This document shows positions 53,160 to 64,000 of a stretch of 64,000 bases of DNA, one piece after another; positions within the stretch are counted from its first letter, which is position 1, and each line of letters begins with the position of its first letter. The stretch is from Nephrocerus scutellatus. Taxonomy: Eukaryota; Arthropoda; Insecta; Diptera; Pipunculidae. The notes below the pieces were generated by a model. The model searched no databases, was not told the DNA's origin, and saw nothing but the letters and a program-made list of their open reading frames with translations. Position numbers and translations under genes: made by a program. The stretch spans positions 30,905,777 to 30,969,776 of the forward strand of contig OX352761.1 in the NCBI GenBank assembly GCA_947095585.1. The letters are read 5' to 3'.

Positions 53160-54150
53160 CCCTTAAAAATTAAAATTTTTCATGTAAATTCTCTAATAGG
53201 AGATGGGTACCTATGTGTTAAAATTTCAAGAAAATCAAATCCGGAATTTCAAATTGATTGATTTCTAAAAAAAAATTTACATGGACACCACACGGGTCTC
53301 ATGGCCCTATCACTCCAACAAATTTACAAAAAGTTATGTCCATCGTGATACACATTTGTTAAAAATTTGAAGAAAATCGAGCTAATTTTTAAAAAATTTA
53401 TATGAGCACCCCTTGAGCCTCAGGGCCCGTTCACTCCAAAAATTTTACAAAAAATTTTGTCCATCGGAGATACAGAGGTGTATAAAATTTTGAAGAAAAT
53501 CGAGTTAATTTTTTTGAAAAATTTGTATGGGGCCCACGACCCCGGCCACCAATATTTTTGCAAAAAGTGTTGTCCATCGGAGATACACACGTATATAAAA
53601 TTTGAAGAAAATCGGGTTAATTTTTTTAAAAAAAATTAAATGACCCTGGGGCCCGGGGTCACCAAAATTTTTACAAAAAGTGTTACCTATCGGAGATACA
53701 CGCGTATATAAAATTTGAAGAAAATCGGGCTAATTTTTTTAAAAAAATTTTATGGGGCCCCACGAACCCGGGGCCCGGGTTCTCCAAATTTTTTACAAAA
53801 AGTGTTGTCTATCGAAGATACATGCGTATATAAAATTTGAAGAAATTCGGGCCACGAACCCGGGGCCCGGGGTCACCAAAATTTTTACAAAAAGTGTTGT
53901 CTATCGAAGATACATGCGTATATAAAATTTGAAGAAATTCGGGTTATTTTTTTGAAAAAATTGTATGGGGTCCCACGAACCCGGGGCCCGGGGTCCTCAA
54001 ATTTTAATAGAATGTGTTGTCTTCGGAAATACGCATGTGTGCAAAATTTCAATAAAATCGGACTTTGGGAAGTGGGTTAAAAATTGATCGCAAGATTCCA
54101 CGACGACCGACATCCGTGCCACGGGCAAGTGAAGTTAATATAGAGAATTT
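53160..54150 (+). mobile_element. Minisatellite-bearing element, copy 2 (about 7 internal units)
   Basis: Left end AAACAACCCTTAAAAATTAAA and GTAAATTCTCTAAT; right end AAGTTAATATAGAGAATTTAAA near 54150. The core is 110-125 bp units: GGGCCCGGGGTCACCAAAA, TTACAAAAAGTGTTGTC, ATCG(G/A)AGATACA(C/T) and ATATAAAATTTGAAGAAA-TCGGG. The unit preceding the right end is a variant (TTTTAATAGAATGTGTTGTC, GTGCAAAATTTCAATAAAAT). No coding sequence. Confidence 0.85.
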
Positions 54151-55084
54151 AAAAAAGGATGGCGACGGATTAATGCAAAACTCCACGTTTAATACCAGAG
54201 GATTTATTAAATCTATTATAAGACGCAACACACGCGACAGGCGTCACACAAGAGCGCTTAGAAATGTTCCATGAGAACAAGCTTCGACAAAAGCTCTCGT
54301 GTGAAACTTGGCTAAAAGGTGCTTAAATAAGTTGAAACTCTAATGCGTCACACACGACATGGCCCATAAGGCCTAGCGGCCCACAAAATTTCAGCTCTAG
54401 GACGTGAAAGTTGGATTAAAAGAGGTGAAATATTTTTTGCGCCGTGATAAGAAGCCTAGATATACGAGTATGCATTTTAACAAAGCTTGTTGAAAACGCA
54501 CACATCGAGAACAAGAGACGCGACAAGCATCCATCGCACGTAAATAGGAAATCGGACTTTTGGTTCGGTGCTAAAAACATCCCGATGGACATTATATTTT
54601 CTGTTTGCCTTTATACGGTCCAATTTGTCAGAAACGTCGAGATAACATGTTTTTGGGATACTTAAATTTTTTGTTTTTTTTTAGTATCAAATACTTTAGT
54701 TTTTTGACCCAAAGCAATATTTTCGGAAATATTTACTCCTAAGTAACAAATTTTAATGATTGTGAAATTTTGTGTGTTCAGTACATACAAGTGTGAATCC
54801 ATTGAAAATGTATTGTAACAATAAACAATTTTGAACTTAATTAGAAAAGGTTGGTTAAAAAAATATTCATTCTCACTCAAATATAATAATAATCTTGTTT
54901 ATTGTATGTCTGACTTTAACACTACCTTGAACTATTAACGACCCTAACCTACGTTTAACTACCTTTCTCTAATTTTAATTGATTTGAACTAAAATTAATT
55001 ATATTAGTTAACTCACTGACATGACGGCAGTGAGAAAACATGCAATTTAAAATTTATTAATTTATTGTAACTATATAAGGTGTT
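54151..55084. other. Stretch without recognisable gene
   Basis: Only short open frames. 54160-54420 contains CG-rich words (CACACACGACATGGCCCATA) not matched elsewhere in the window, and 54660-55080 is AT-rich. Confidence 0.3.
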
Positions 55085-55385
55085 TTTAAGTTCTCTATCT
55101 TAACTTCGCGTGCCCGTGGCTGACTGGCTGGTGGGCAGAATTTTTGATCAATTTTAAACACCGTTCCTAAAGTCCGATTTTATGCAAACTTTGCACACAT
55201 GTGTATTTCCCATGACAATACTTTTTATTAAAATTTACCCGATTTTCTTTAAATTTTATATGCATGTGTATCTTCGATGGACAACAATTTTTGTAAAAAT
55301 TTGGTAGTGAAATGGCCCCGACTTTATTCAAAGTGCACATTGTGTATTCCCGATTAGAGAATTTACACGAACAATTTTTATGCGT
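55085..55385 (-). mobile_element. Minisatellite-bearing element, copy 3 (short)
   Basis: On the minus strand it runs from GATTAGAGAATTTACACG near 55350-55370 through a single unit to the end variant and TTAAGATAGAGAACTTA near 55092. It is the minimal form of the family, with about one core unit. Confidence 0.75.
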
Positions 55386-55414
55386 TGTTTTATTTATATT
55401 ATAATCTCTGGGTT

Positions 55415-57395
55415 CGGCGGTCTGCCATCAGCAGAATAGGGGGAAAATACAGAATGCTATAACTATCTCTGACTGGTGGAAGTGCAATCAAACCTCCACG
55501 TGGAGGCCGCCGGTAATTTTCCTCCAATAAAGGAAAAGCGGAATGATCGGGTAGTCCTTTCAAAGTAGGGTTGGTGCGAGGCCAATAACTTCGCCCGTAA
55601 AAAACCATGTTACGGAACCCAAAATCAGCCTCGGATACACTGATGAACGACGAAGACCACGGCAACAAAAACGGCTAAACGATTTAATAATTTTCTCATG
55701 GAACGTACGCTCACTGTATAGAGCTCGAGCTGAACAACAGCTGGCCGATACCCTGTCTAAATATAAGGCTGACATAACAGCAATCCAGGAGATGCGGTGT
55801 ACATGAAATGGTGTCTTACAAAAATCAGAATATGACAAATGTTACAGCTGTCACGCAAGACATCATGTGCTCGGGGTGGGGTTTCTAGTCAGCAAAAGAA
55901 TGAAACCCAACGTTATCGGCTTTAAAGCAATAAAGGAACATAAGCCTCATAAACGTTCACGCACCTACAGAGGATTCCCCAGATGATAAAAAAGAACAAT
56001 TCTTTGAATCAGTCGAACGGGAACTCCATGCCTGCCCTTAGTATGATGTAAAAATCATTCTGGGGGATATGAATGCTAAAATAGGTAGGGAGCCAGTATT
56101 CAGGCAGTACATTGGCACCCATAGCATACACGAGAACACTAATGACAATGGACATCGAGTCATAGAGATGGCAGCAAGTAATAATTTGGTCGTTGCGAGT
56201 ACAAGGTTTGCGCGTAAAAATATCCACAAAAGCCTCCTGGATATCTCCTGATGGAGCCACTCGCAACTAGATAGACCACGTGTTGATGAACCTCCGCCAA
56301 AACCCGAACGCCGAACCTAATGACGGAACGAACGTACCGAGGTGCCCACGTCGACTCGGACCACTATCTTGTTGGTATGGTGCTCCGAGCACGGATTGCA
56401 TGATCACGAAAGACTGAATCCGCGAATTAGGTTTGAATCAACACGGCTGCGCTTCGCAGCGAAGAGACCAGAAACAACTACGGTCAAGCGATAGGACTCG
56501 CCCTAAATGCAGGGAGAGCAAGTCCTGGGGCTGAGATGTCAGGCGTAGAAGATAAATGGACACGCCTTAAAAATACTGTCATTAGTACAGCTAACTCCAT
56601 CTAAGGCAGTGTCGTAGAGATCGGCACGACTGGTTCGATGACGAATGTAAGCTAGCGACTGAACGTAATAATGTTGCGTACCGAGCAATGCAACGCGGGC
56701 ACGCGAAAATGAATATAAAGAGCTCAGAAGAAGAGATGAGAAGACATCTCATCTTTTCCTCTCCCTAATTTCCTAACGCCCACGCTGTGCTAAGCATTAA
56801 AAGGGTGCAAACCCCTTTAGCGTGTGTACCTACATTATATAAAAAAAAGTTCACCGGCGAAAGAAAGCAGCTTGGTAGAAGAATCTCGTCCGTGAACTAG
56901 AACAGTACAGAGAGCAAGGACCGCACCAGGCGCGGAAGTTCTACCAAAGAGTCCGCGGTATGACGCAATATACACCGTGTTGCACATACTGCAAGGACAA
57001 AGAGGATAATCTGAACACCGATCTTAAATGCATCTTAGAGCGATGGGAAGTCCACTTTTATGAGTTGCTCCGGGATCTGATGGGATGAAGGGAGATATCA
57101 CAAAATGCAGCAATTATCAACATTGGTCCCTCAATTCAATTCACTCCACTAGAGTGCGAATTTGAAGTAGTGCAATAATTTAACTATCTCGGGTCAACTG
57201 TAGCAGCCGATAACAGCATGAAACCAGAAATACGCGCAGGGTTGCTTTAACCCAACAGAGCCCACTAGAGTCTGTCAAGACTCTTCAAGTCCAGGAAATT
57301 AACCCTAACATCCAATATAAGATATAAAAGACAATGGTCATACCAGTACTTACATGTGGATCCGAGACTTGGGTGCTTAGCAAAAAGAATTCTGA
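55415..57395 (+). pseudogene. RTE-like non-LTR retrotransposon, copy C (large internal deletion)
   Basis: It starts at GGCGGTCTGCCATCAGCAGA, related to 42186 in copy B. The endonuclease includes a stretch missing from copy B ('MKPNVIGFKAI' near 55903, 'INVHAPTEDSPDDKKEQFFE' near 55955). The linker follows, with a foreign insertion at 56733-56848. At about 57070-57110 the frame jumps from the RT start to its C-terminal part, so the catalytic YADD core is deleted. It ends near 'GSETWVLSKKNSDL' (57360-57395). Confidence 0.85.
56733..56848 (+). mobile_element. Short tail insertion of the 205-1593 non-LTR family in RTE-like copy C
   Basis: CATCTCATCTTTTCCTCTC, CCTAACGCCCACGCTGTGCT and GGGTGCAAACCCCTTTAGCG match the extreme 3' end at about 1495-1590, ending in an A-run (TATATAAAAAAAA). 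The sequence on either side joins continuously in copies A and B. It is a 116-bp, severely 5'-truncated insertion with an A tail, as expected from target-primed reverse transcription. Confidence 0.85.
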
Positions 57396-57916
57396 CCTTA
57401 TTCGTTTACGGAAAACCAATAAATATTTATGTACCTACATAGGTTTTGACATAGCGACTTTGAGTATAGTTTTCTGTCATTTTCTTATGTTTTTTTTTTC
57501 ATGCGACACAATAACTAGGTGTGGGATTGAAATTGCTTCCAGTTAAACAAACGGCTGTTCATGTACCCACCAAAATATTGTCCCAAAACGTCAACTACAA
57601 TATCACCACTGCAAAGTCAAATTAAGCCGCTGAATTGGAATTAAACTCTGTATTGATAAACTATTAATACTTTGCACTTTGCGTTTTGGAAGTCAGTTTT
57701 TGCTTTGGCAGTAACACTTGGAATGTATATGTGTAATGTCAAGCAAATGTCTATGGCAACCTCGCATCACAAATGCGAGCTCATCTACATGCTGTAGCAT
57801 CTAAACGACATTTGGTGGTGTAAATATAAAACAAAAATGTTTACTGGCGTTGCAACAGTCAGACGTGAACAAGACCTTAGTCCAGCTGTAACTTCTTTCA
57901 AATGTACTCACTATAT
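57396..57916. other. Stretch without recognisable gene
   Basis: Lies between the RTE-like copy C and the LTR. No domain or repeat match was noticed. Open frame 57334-57546 is only the tail of the RTE-like sequence running on. Confidence 0.3.
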
Positions 57917-58518
57917 TGTTACGAAAAGTAGTTAGTAGCGTAGATAGTGAATTCGAATCCTAAGATAAATCGCAATGTACATACTGCATACTAAAAATAG
58001 GCACTGATTAGAATTAAGCACTTTTGTATAGCATACTTTTAGGCTGAATTAGATTATTTGAAATATAACGGACTTTAAATTTAAATCATACTGTTTTGGT
58101 TAAAAATGTAGCCAAAACGGTTTCTGCGGTTTGTCCGGTTTGTGTGTAAGAACATGATTGAGCATGTAGTTTATTTTTAGAAGATGACTTATTACATATA
58201 AGTATCGTTAGTTGTAAATAAGGGAATAAGGCTACAATTATCTGGTATAAGATTGGAAGTTTCTGGAAACTTTTCAATGAATATAAACGGTGGCGTTCGT
58301 TGCAGAGGATTCATAAAGCTACAACTTAAGAGAATTATTGTGAAGTACACGTATTATAAGTGTTTTTGTGTACTTTAAAGTTATCACCAATATCGAGTTG
58401 TGAACTTGTGTTATTTTTACTGTTTGTTAATTAAAATTGTTATTTGTAAATTAATAAATTTGTGTTGTGTTTTATTTACAAAATCCTTTACGAACTCGAA
58501 AGTCTAAATTTCATAACA
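57917..58518 (+). repeat. 5' LTR of the gypsy-type element
   Basis: The segment begins TGTTACGAAAAG and ends TTTCATAACA (TG...CA). AATAAA-like ATTAATAAATTTG lies near 58448-58460. The next bases, ATTGAGGTCAGAATTGGGAT, would hold the primer-binding site. The paired 3' LTR is absent, so the borders rest on the TG/CA ends and the downstream gag. Confidence 0.6.
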
Positions 58519-59167
58519 ATTGAGGTCAGAATTGGGATTTTGCAAATCGTTGGACAGTAAATAAATTATTTAGTGATTTTGCAAATCGATATACAGAAAA
58601 TAATAAAATGGAAAGTGCAGTGAACATTAAATCCTATAGTTCCCAGAAGCTTAAAGAAGAACTTTTAAGGCGAGGTCTAAGCACCGCTGGAAATACGCAA
58701 GAGTAATTTCTCCGATTGCAACAAGTCGTTAAAGGGGAAATGCAGCAAGCTGGAGTAGTGTTTTCAATCGAGACGGAGTTAGTGGAGCGAAAATCGGCTA
58801 CTTCAGAAGATAAGGAAGTGCCAAACATGGAAGCGATGATGAAAGCTTTAATGCATCAAATTAACCAGCAAAACGAGCAAATGAACAGCAAGCTCGACAA
58901 AGTGAACAATCGCAGGAACAGAATCAAGAAAAATAACAAATGAATAGCAAGTTTGACCAGCAGAGTCAGGAGAATAAACAGATCTATAATTAAGTTCCAA
59001 ACTAAACGAGATGTTGAACCAGCAGAAGCAAGAACTGAATTTTCAAATAAGCGACAAGTTGGAACAGCAAAGCCAAAAGCTGAATCTACAAAATCAACGG
59101 CAGAGCCAAGATCTGAAACAGGAATTGAACTCCAAATTTGATCAGCAAAATAAAAAGCTGGATGTTA

Positions 59168-60870
59168 TTAAAAAAAAACAACCCATAAAAATTAAAATTT
59201 TTCATCTAAATTCTCTAATCGCAGAAATTGATATGGGAGCCCCTCGATCCTGGGCCATTTTTTTTTTTTGTAGAAGAAAATCATCGAAACAAACATTTGA
59301 CATCAGATGTTAAAATTGAAAAAGCTCAGATCATTTTATTCTGAGCACTTAGAGCACGCTCATACTCTGAGCAAATAAGAAACACGAACATTTATCTTGA
59401 GAACTCTTTGACTGCTCTGAACTAATTTATGAAAACGCCAAATGACAGAATATTGTGAAAACTTGTTGTTCTATCTGTAAGTTGATATCGACAACAAAAA
59501 AAACGACATCAATAAAAATACAATTCAGTATATAATAAAAATGTAAGTTGAAGTAAGCATAAAACATGTATGTCTCGTTTCATTTGCTGGGTTCATTTGT
59601 GCGTGCGCTAAGATTTCTCTCTCTCTCTCCACCACCACCAAAACCATGCAGCGCAGCCGACTGCGCAGCACACACCGCACAAAGTCCATAAACGGCGACG
59701 AATATCTGATGCCAGTACAGATATTTAAAAAATGTATAAGGGCCTTGCGGCCGAACCCGGGACCCGATCACTACCAAATTTTCGAAAAAGTATTGTTTAT
59801 TGGGTATACACATGTGTGTAAAATTTGAAGAAAATCGGGTAAATTTTTTAAAATTTTTGTTTGGGAGCCCCCCGACCCCGCAGCCCGAGGGGCCTCAAAA
59901 TTTAATAGAAAGTGTTGTCTCCGGAAATACACATGTGTGCAAAATTTCAATAAAATCGGGCCATGGGAAGTGGGTTAAAAATTGATCGCAAGAATCCACG
60001 ACAGACGACCGACCGACGACCGACCGACGACCGACCGACGACCGACCGACGACCGACGACCGACGACCCACGGGCAAGTGAAGTTAATATAGAGAATTTA
60101 AAAAAAAATTTTTCATGTAAATTCTCTAAAAGGAGATAATTTGTGCAAAGTTTCAACCAACCGGGTTAATTTGGAAAAAATAAATATTAGAGCCCCTTTA
60201 CTTTAAAATTCTTACAAAAACTGTTGTCACAGGAGATACCCATGTGTTAAAAATTTGTATGGGAGCCCCCGACCTTGGGGCCCGATCACTTCCAAATTTC
60301 AATAGGAAGTGTTGTCTTTGGAGATACACATTTGTTTAAAATTTGAAGAAATCGGGCTAATTATTAAAAACAATTTGTATGGGCCCACTCGGGTGTCAGG
60401 GCCCGTTCATTCCAAAAAATGTACAGAAAGTTTTGTCCATCGGAGATACAGATGTGTTTAAAATGTGAAGAAAATAGGGCTAACCCTGGGGGCCGGGGTC
60501 TCCAATATTTTTACAAAAAGTGTTGTCCATCGGAGATACACATGTGTATACAATTTGAAGAAAATCGGGTTAATTTTTTTAAACAATTTTTATGGGGCCC
60601 TACGACTTGGGGCTCGAAATTTTTTACAAAAAGTGCTGTCTATCCGAGATACACATGTGTATAAAATGTAAAGAAAATCTGGTTAATTTTTAAAAACTTT
60701 ATAATTTAATAGAAAGTGTTGTCTCCGGTAATACACATGTGTGCAAAATTACAATAAAATCGGGCTTTGTAAAGTGGGTTAAAAATTGATCGCAAGATTC
60801 CACGACAAACCGACCGACCGGCATCCGGACGTGCCACGGGCAAGAGAAGTTAATATAAAGAATTTAAAAA
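59168..60870 (+). mobile_element. Minisatellite-bearing elements, copies 4 and 5, head to tail
   Basis: Copy 4 runs from AAACAACCCATAAAAATTAA (59177) to ATATAGAGAATTTAAAA (about 60100). Copy 5 starts at once (TTTTTCATGTAAATTCTCTAA, about 60107) and ends AAGTTAATATAAAGAATTTAA near 60868. Copy 4 contains the GAGCACTTAGAGCACGCTCA block (59340-59530) also present at 17.3 kb. Its right part has a (GACCGACC)n run at 60005-60065. The pair splits the gag gene. Confidence 0.85.
60000..60068 (+). repeat. (CGACCGAC)n microsatellite
   Basis: A GACGACCGACCGACGACC-type run of about 65 bp sits at the position where other copies have only one or two CGACCGAC units. Confidence 0.9.
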
Positions 60871-61989
60871 GTTAAGAGGTAAGATGAGTGAAATTCAAGC
60901 AACAATTCAAGAAGAAGTGAAATCTTTCGAAACGAAGATGACAGGAAAGGCGAGTGGTCTTGAAGGAAAAATAAAAGCAGTTTGAGACCCGATTGGATAG
61001 TCGTACCCAGTTTGTCAGGGAGAACACTCAACAGAGCAGTACCACAGTCATTCCAGAATCTTCCGGTAACCAGAAGATAATTTTGAAACCTGGTTCGATG
61101 TCGAGACCGCTTTTGAAAATTGAAAGTCCAGTTTGGAGCTGCGGCACAACATAATGGATGGGGTGCTGAAAATACTAAATTCTCTAATCCTGGCGTTGAG
61201 GGGCAAGGCAGCAGACGTATTGCAAATGATTCCAAATGCCGAGATGAGTTCCGGAAGAATCTTGAAAAAGCTGGACTTGCGTTGCGGACAGTCCCACACC
61301 CAGGTGTTAAACAGATGAAGAAACAACAGCGAGGAAAACGATTTCAAGGAATAGATCGGGAAATAATTAAGCTAGCCCGACAAGCCTATTGTGGGGTTCC
61401 GGCTGGTATCTTGGACGGACTGGCAGTGGATGCGTTCATCAATGCTATCCGAGATGAGCAATTGAAACTTCATTTAACGACAACAGCCAGAGGAAAGTCA
61501 ATGAATAAAATATTAGCATCGGCTTTTGAATATAAAGCCGCTAAAGCCAGTTTTTCTACTGAATTGGTTAGTTTGCGCAAGCTGGAAACAGAGGAAATTA
61601 CACAAATAAAAGCCCTTATTAAAGAGGAAACCCGCAAATCAGAAACTAGAAGCCCTCAGAACGACGGCAACCAAACATCTAGTTCAGGTCCAAAATGCTT
61701 TAGATGTCAGAAACCTGGACATTTTATCCGCTACTGCAAGGAACCAAGACCAGTACAAAACAAAATACAGCCATTGAACCCTGTCAAGAGGCCTGAACAT
61801 TTACGGCAGATAGACGCATCACAGATGAATGATGTGCAGCAGCTAGCTGCAGACTAGGAAAACTAAGTTACACCATCTTGACGGGGCGTAAGCTGGTGAA
61901 GAGGGAAGAGAGCCCCAAGGGCACGGTGAACATTGCCAAATTTGAAATTTAGAAAGGATAGAAACAGCTTGGTTGTTAGTGGTGTGTTA

Positions 61990-62170
61990 GAAGGAAAACT
62001 ATGAAGGTTTACCTTGGATACAGGAACTTCCAGATCAGTTGTGAAACCCGGAGTGATGTCCAAAGGTCAAGTGGAAAAATCATTGTAATTTAAAGAAGCT
62101 GCAGCAATTAAAGTAGAGTGCTCCTGTAGTGTCACGTTTGGAGGAATACGGTTTTCTCATCGGTTTATTG
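61990..62170 (+). pseudogene. Protease start of the gypsy-type element
   Basis: One frame reads 'FTLDTGTSRSVVKPGVMS' (about 62007-62060), the DTG catalytic motif of retroviral-type aspartic proteases. It continues to 'IRFSHRFIVASR' (about 62145-62180), where inserted DNA begins. The C-terminal part reappears as 'LGVDFMTVYEISIDLRNHVL' at about 62817-62876. Confidence 0.7.
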
Positions 62171-62184
62171 TTGCGTCACGACAA

Positions 62185-62440
62185 TAAGATGGGCTATGCC
62201 CTTTATTAAAATTAAAAATTAAAATTCGAAGGAATGAGAATTACAACATATCACATCCCTCACGTTAGTAGCCGGTTTTAAATTATTTTCTTAGAATTCT
62301 CTCTGATTCATTGAAAAAGCAACACGAAAAAACGAACACGAAACTAAAATGAAGCGAGTCCAAATACTTTTATCAATGAATCATGGTCAGGGAAAACTAC
62401 TAAAAACCTTGACCAAGAAAATATTACAAATTTTATAAAT
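62185..62440 (+). repeat. Unnamed repeat family, copy 3 (truncated)
   Basis: GGGCTATGCCCTTTATTAAA, ATCCCTCACGTTAGTAGCCG, AGAATTCTCTCTGATTCATT, GCGAGTCCAAATAC and CTTGACCAAGAAAATATTAC match 13425-13660 in the same order. It interrupts the protease of the gypsy-type element. Confidence 0.75.
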
Positions 62441-62570
62441 AAAACCAATAATACAAACATTAACATATTTTTTTTAAATTAAATAATAAAATATTCTAAT
62501 GACCTCTACTGTCTCCTTCAGGAAGTTGTTGATGGTTATTTTGAAGGCCTGTAGATTAAAAGAATCAGAA

Positions 62571-62850
62571 AACACAGAGTCTACTAACTGATTCCACATC
62601 GAAGTCACTCTCGGATAAAAAGAGGATTTGAAGTGTTGGGTTCTTCATGTTGCCAGCATTACAGATGAATGCATATTGGGTCTGGATTTCATGACAGTAC
62701 ACGACAGGAAACACGGAGTCTACTAACTGATTCCACATCGAAGTCACTCTCGGATAAAAGGAGGATTTAAAATGTTGGGTTCTTCATGTTGCCAGCATTA
62801 CAGATGAATGCATATTGGGTGTTGATTTCATGACAGTATACGAGATTTCC
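62571..62850 (+). repeat. ~139-bp tandem duplication
   Basis: The unit starts CACAGAGTCTACTAACTGAT at 62573 and again near 62712. It continues CACTCTCGGATAAAA(A/G)GAGG, TTGCCAGCATTACAGATGAA and GATTTCATGACAGTA. It includes a short piece of protease coding ('DFMT'), so it duplicated after the upstream insertion. Confidence 0.85.
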
Positions 62851-62979
62851 ATTGATCTAAGGAACCACGTGTTAAAATGGCGTAATATGGAAGTCCCCAG
62901 CAAATAAACGATAACCAGAGAGGTGGGCTAAGAGTCATTACTGAAAAAAAAGTAGAGATACTACCGAAGTGCGAGAAAA

Positions 62980-63400
62980 TCATCTATGGCAAGGTGAAGG
63001 GTGATCTTGGGGTAGGAATAGGCCTTAGCTGGAAGACATGTCTAGTATATTTGGATGACATCATTGTTTTGGGACGGACTTTTGATGAACATGTGGATAA
63101 TCTTCGGGAAGTTTTGGAAACCATAAACGCTGCAGGCTTGAAGTTGAGTCCGCCGAAATGTAGCCTTTTTAATCCAAAGAAGTTGGAAGCTGTTTAGGAA
63201 TGGCCGGTACCAAAGAATTTACATGAGCTGCGAAGTTTTCTGGGGCTATGCTCTATCCACTATCGACGGTTTGTGCCTAACTTAGCAGATGTTGCACGAA
63301 GCCTTTATCGCCTTACTGAGAAGAACCAAAAGTTCCAATGGTCGAGCGAGCGCCAATGCGCGCAAAGCGAGCAACGGTTGTATTTGGCATAGAGCTTCGC
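62980..63400 (+). pseudogene. Reverse transcriptase fragment of the gypsy-type element
   Basis: 'CLVYLDDIIVLGRTFDEHVD' (about 63039-63098) contains the intact YLDD catalytic box. It is followed by 'AGLKLSPPKCSLF', a stop where 'VREWP' is expected, then 'LHELRSFLGLCSIHYRRFVP' and 'LTEKNQKFQWS' at the start of the RNase H connection. The fingers and first palm Asp are deleted. Confidence 0.85.
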
Positions 63401-63439
63401 CTACCATGCGACATTAGACATTGTTGCAACCATACAAAT

Positions 63440-63577
63440 TTTATAAAAAAAGTACCCGATTTTCTTCAAATTTTATACGCATGTGTATCTCCGATGCACA
63501 ATACTTTTTGTAAAAATTTTGTATTCCCGATTAGAGAATTTACACGAAAAATTTTAATTTTTATGGGTTGTTTTATT
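63440..63577 (-). mobile_element. Minisatellite-bearing element, copy 6 (partial)
   Basis: On the minus strand it reads AAACAACCCATAAAAATTAA, TCGTGTAAATTCTCTAATCG and then a truncated core unit. It replaces the 3' part of the gypsy-type element. Confidence 0.75.
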
Positions 63578-64000
63578 AAATTCTCTATATTAACTCCGCG
63601 TGTCCGTGTGTTTGTTTGTCGTGGAATCTTACGATCAATTTTTAACCTGTTTCCCAAAGTCCGAATTCATTAAAACTTTGCACACACGCATATTTGGGGC
63701 TCTTCAGGCCCCGGGGTCGGGGGGCTCCTACACAAATATTTTACAAAATTGACCCGATTTTGTTCAATTCTTATATACATGTGTATCTCCGATGGACAAA
63801 ACTGTTTGTAAAATTTTTTGAGTGAACGGGCCTTGAGGCGCGAGGTGTGCTCATAGATTTTTTTTTCTAAAAATCAGATCGATTTTCTTTATATTTTATC
63901 TATGTATATATGTATCTCTGATGGAGAAAACTTCCTGTAAAATTTTTGGAGTGAACGGGCCCTGAGGGCCTGAGGCCCATATAAATTTTTTAAAAATTAG
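63578..64000 (-). mobile_element. Minisatellite-bearing element, copy 7, running off the window
   Basis: The plus strand starts TTAAATTCTCTATATTAACT, the mirror of the right end of the other copies. It continues with the end variant unit and then GGGGCTCTTCAGGCCCCGGG, two further core units (CATGTGTATCTCCGATGGAC) and on to the window end. It is joined head to tail to copy 6. Confidence 0.8.

Larger units (their letters stand above)
58608..61857 (+). pseudogene. gag of the gypsy-type element, split by insertions
   Basis: It starts at ATG 58608 with a SAP-like motif ('KLKEELLRRGLSTAGN', about 58645-58692), then a stop. A Gln/Lys-rich coiled-coil stretch follows (58830-59160). Coding resumes at about 60884 after inserted DNA and includes a frameshifted capsid region (61060-61560; 'NFETWFDVETAF' near 61083, 'FINAIRDEQLKLHLTTTARG' near 61435). 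A CCHC zinc knuckle is at 61695-61740 (Cys-x2-Cys-x4-His-x4-Cys: 'CFRCQKPGHFIRYC'). The knuckle is intact. The open stretch 61120-61857 is the best-preserved part. Confidence 0.8.
57917..63415 (+). mobile_element. Gypsy-type LTR retrotransposon, broken by nested insertions
   Basis: Order on the plus strand: 5' LTR (57917-58518), leader, gag (58608-61857, interrupted at 59168-60870), protease (61990-62170, interrupted, resuming 62815-62905), a deletion, then part of reverse transcriptase (62980-63400). Integrase and the 3' LTR are missing; minisatellite-element DNA replaces them. gag, pro and RT order and motifs place it in Ty3/gypsy. It is degenerate. Confidence 0.8.

Noticed and set aside
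61133..61318. Alternative 61-codon frame overlapping gag
   Set aside because: It is the true capsid frame before a frameshift and not a separate gene; treated as part of the gag relic.

Overview
The window reads as nuclear DNA of a repeat-rich true fly (Diptera). Three host genes with short GT-AG introns and one tRNA gene are recognisable; one is an Mps1/TTK kinase. They sit in a dense bed of old and younger transposable elements: Tc1/mariner, PIF/Harbinger-like and hAT elements, foldback DNA, gypsy-group and errantivirus-like LTR elements, RTE-like and other non-LTR elements, and tRNA-derived SINEs. The repeat mix would suit a large-genome acalyptrate fly such as a tephritid, but the species cannot be fixed from sequence alone.

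Layout. 1-6.3 kb: tail of a non-LTR retrotransposon, fragments of unnamed repeats, then a Tc1-like transposon (4084-6286) that carries a Harbinger-like element, which itself carries a further MITE. 6.4-8.1 kb: a possible last exon with a long AT-rich 3' UTR-like stretch. 8.5-12.4 kb: pieces of several non-LTR elements, mostly on the minus strand. 12.6-24.3 kb: one decayed gypsy-type pol gene on the minus strand, broken by three insertions. The largest is an 8.3-kb foldback-like element (15721-24007) whose inverted arms contain arrays of a 118-bp satellite. 24.8-29.4 kb: a Helitron-like tail, a degenerate simple repeat, a SINE with target duplication, a MITE, an RTE-like fragment, and an errantivirus-like env tail with an LTR.

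29.7-32.2 kb (minus): complete eight-exon Mps1/TTK kinase gene. 38.9-40.7 kb (plus): five-exon TMEM192-like gene. The two genes are divergent, and the gap between them holds a SINE, a 286-bp MITE and a 2.9-kb hAT element with an 8-bp target duplication. 41.3-47.3 kb: two Tc1/IS630-type transposase relics around a long degenerate RTE-like copy, plus two MITEs. 48.0-48.65 kb (minus): last three exons of a beta-propeller (WD40-like) gene, with a tRNA-Ala(AGC) gene in the next intron upstream. 49.4-53.0 kb: a second, rearranged copy of the foldback/satellite element. 53.2 kb to the end: several copies of a minisatellite-bearing element, a deleted RTE-like copy, and a gypsy-type LTR retrotransposon (LTR, gag with SAP-like and CCHC motifs, protease, truncated reverse transcriptase) broken by minisatellite-element insertions.

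No operon or pathway joins the host genes: a spindle-checkpoint kinase, a lysosomal membrane protein and a propeller protein. The main biology here is repeat dynamics: nested insertions that can be ordered in time, satellite growth inside transposon arms, and a SINE with a paralogous empty site in the same window.
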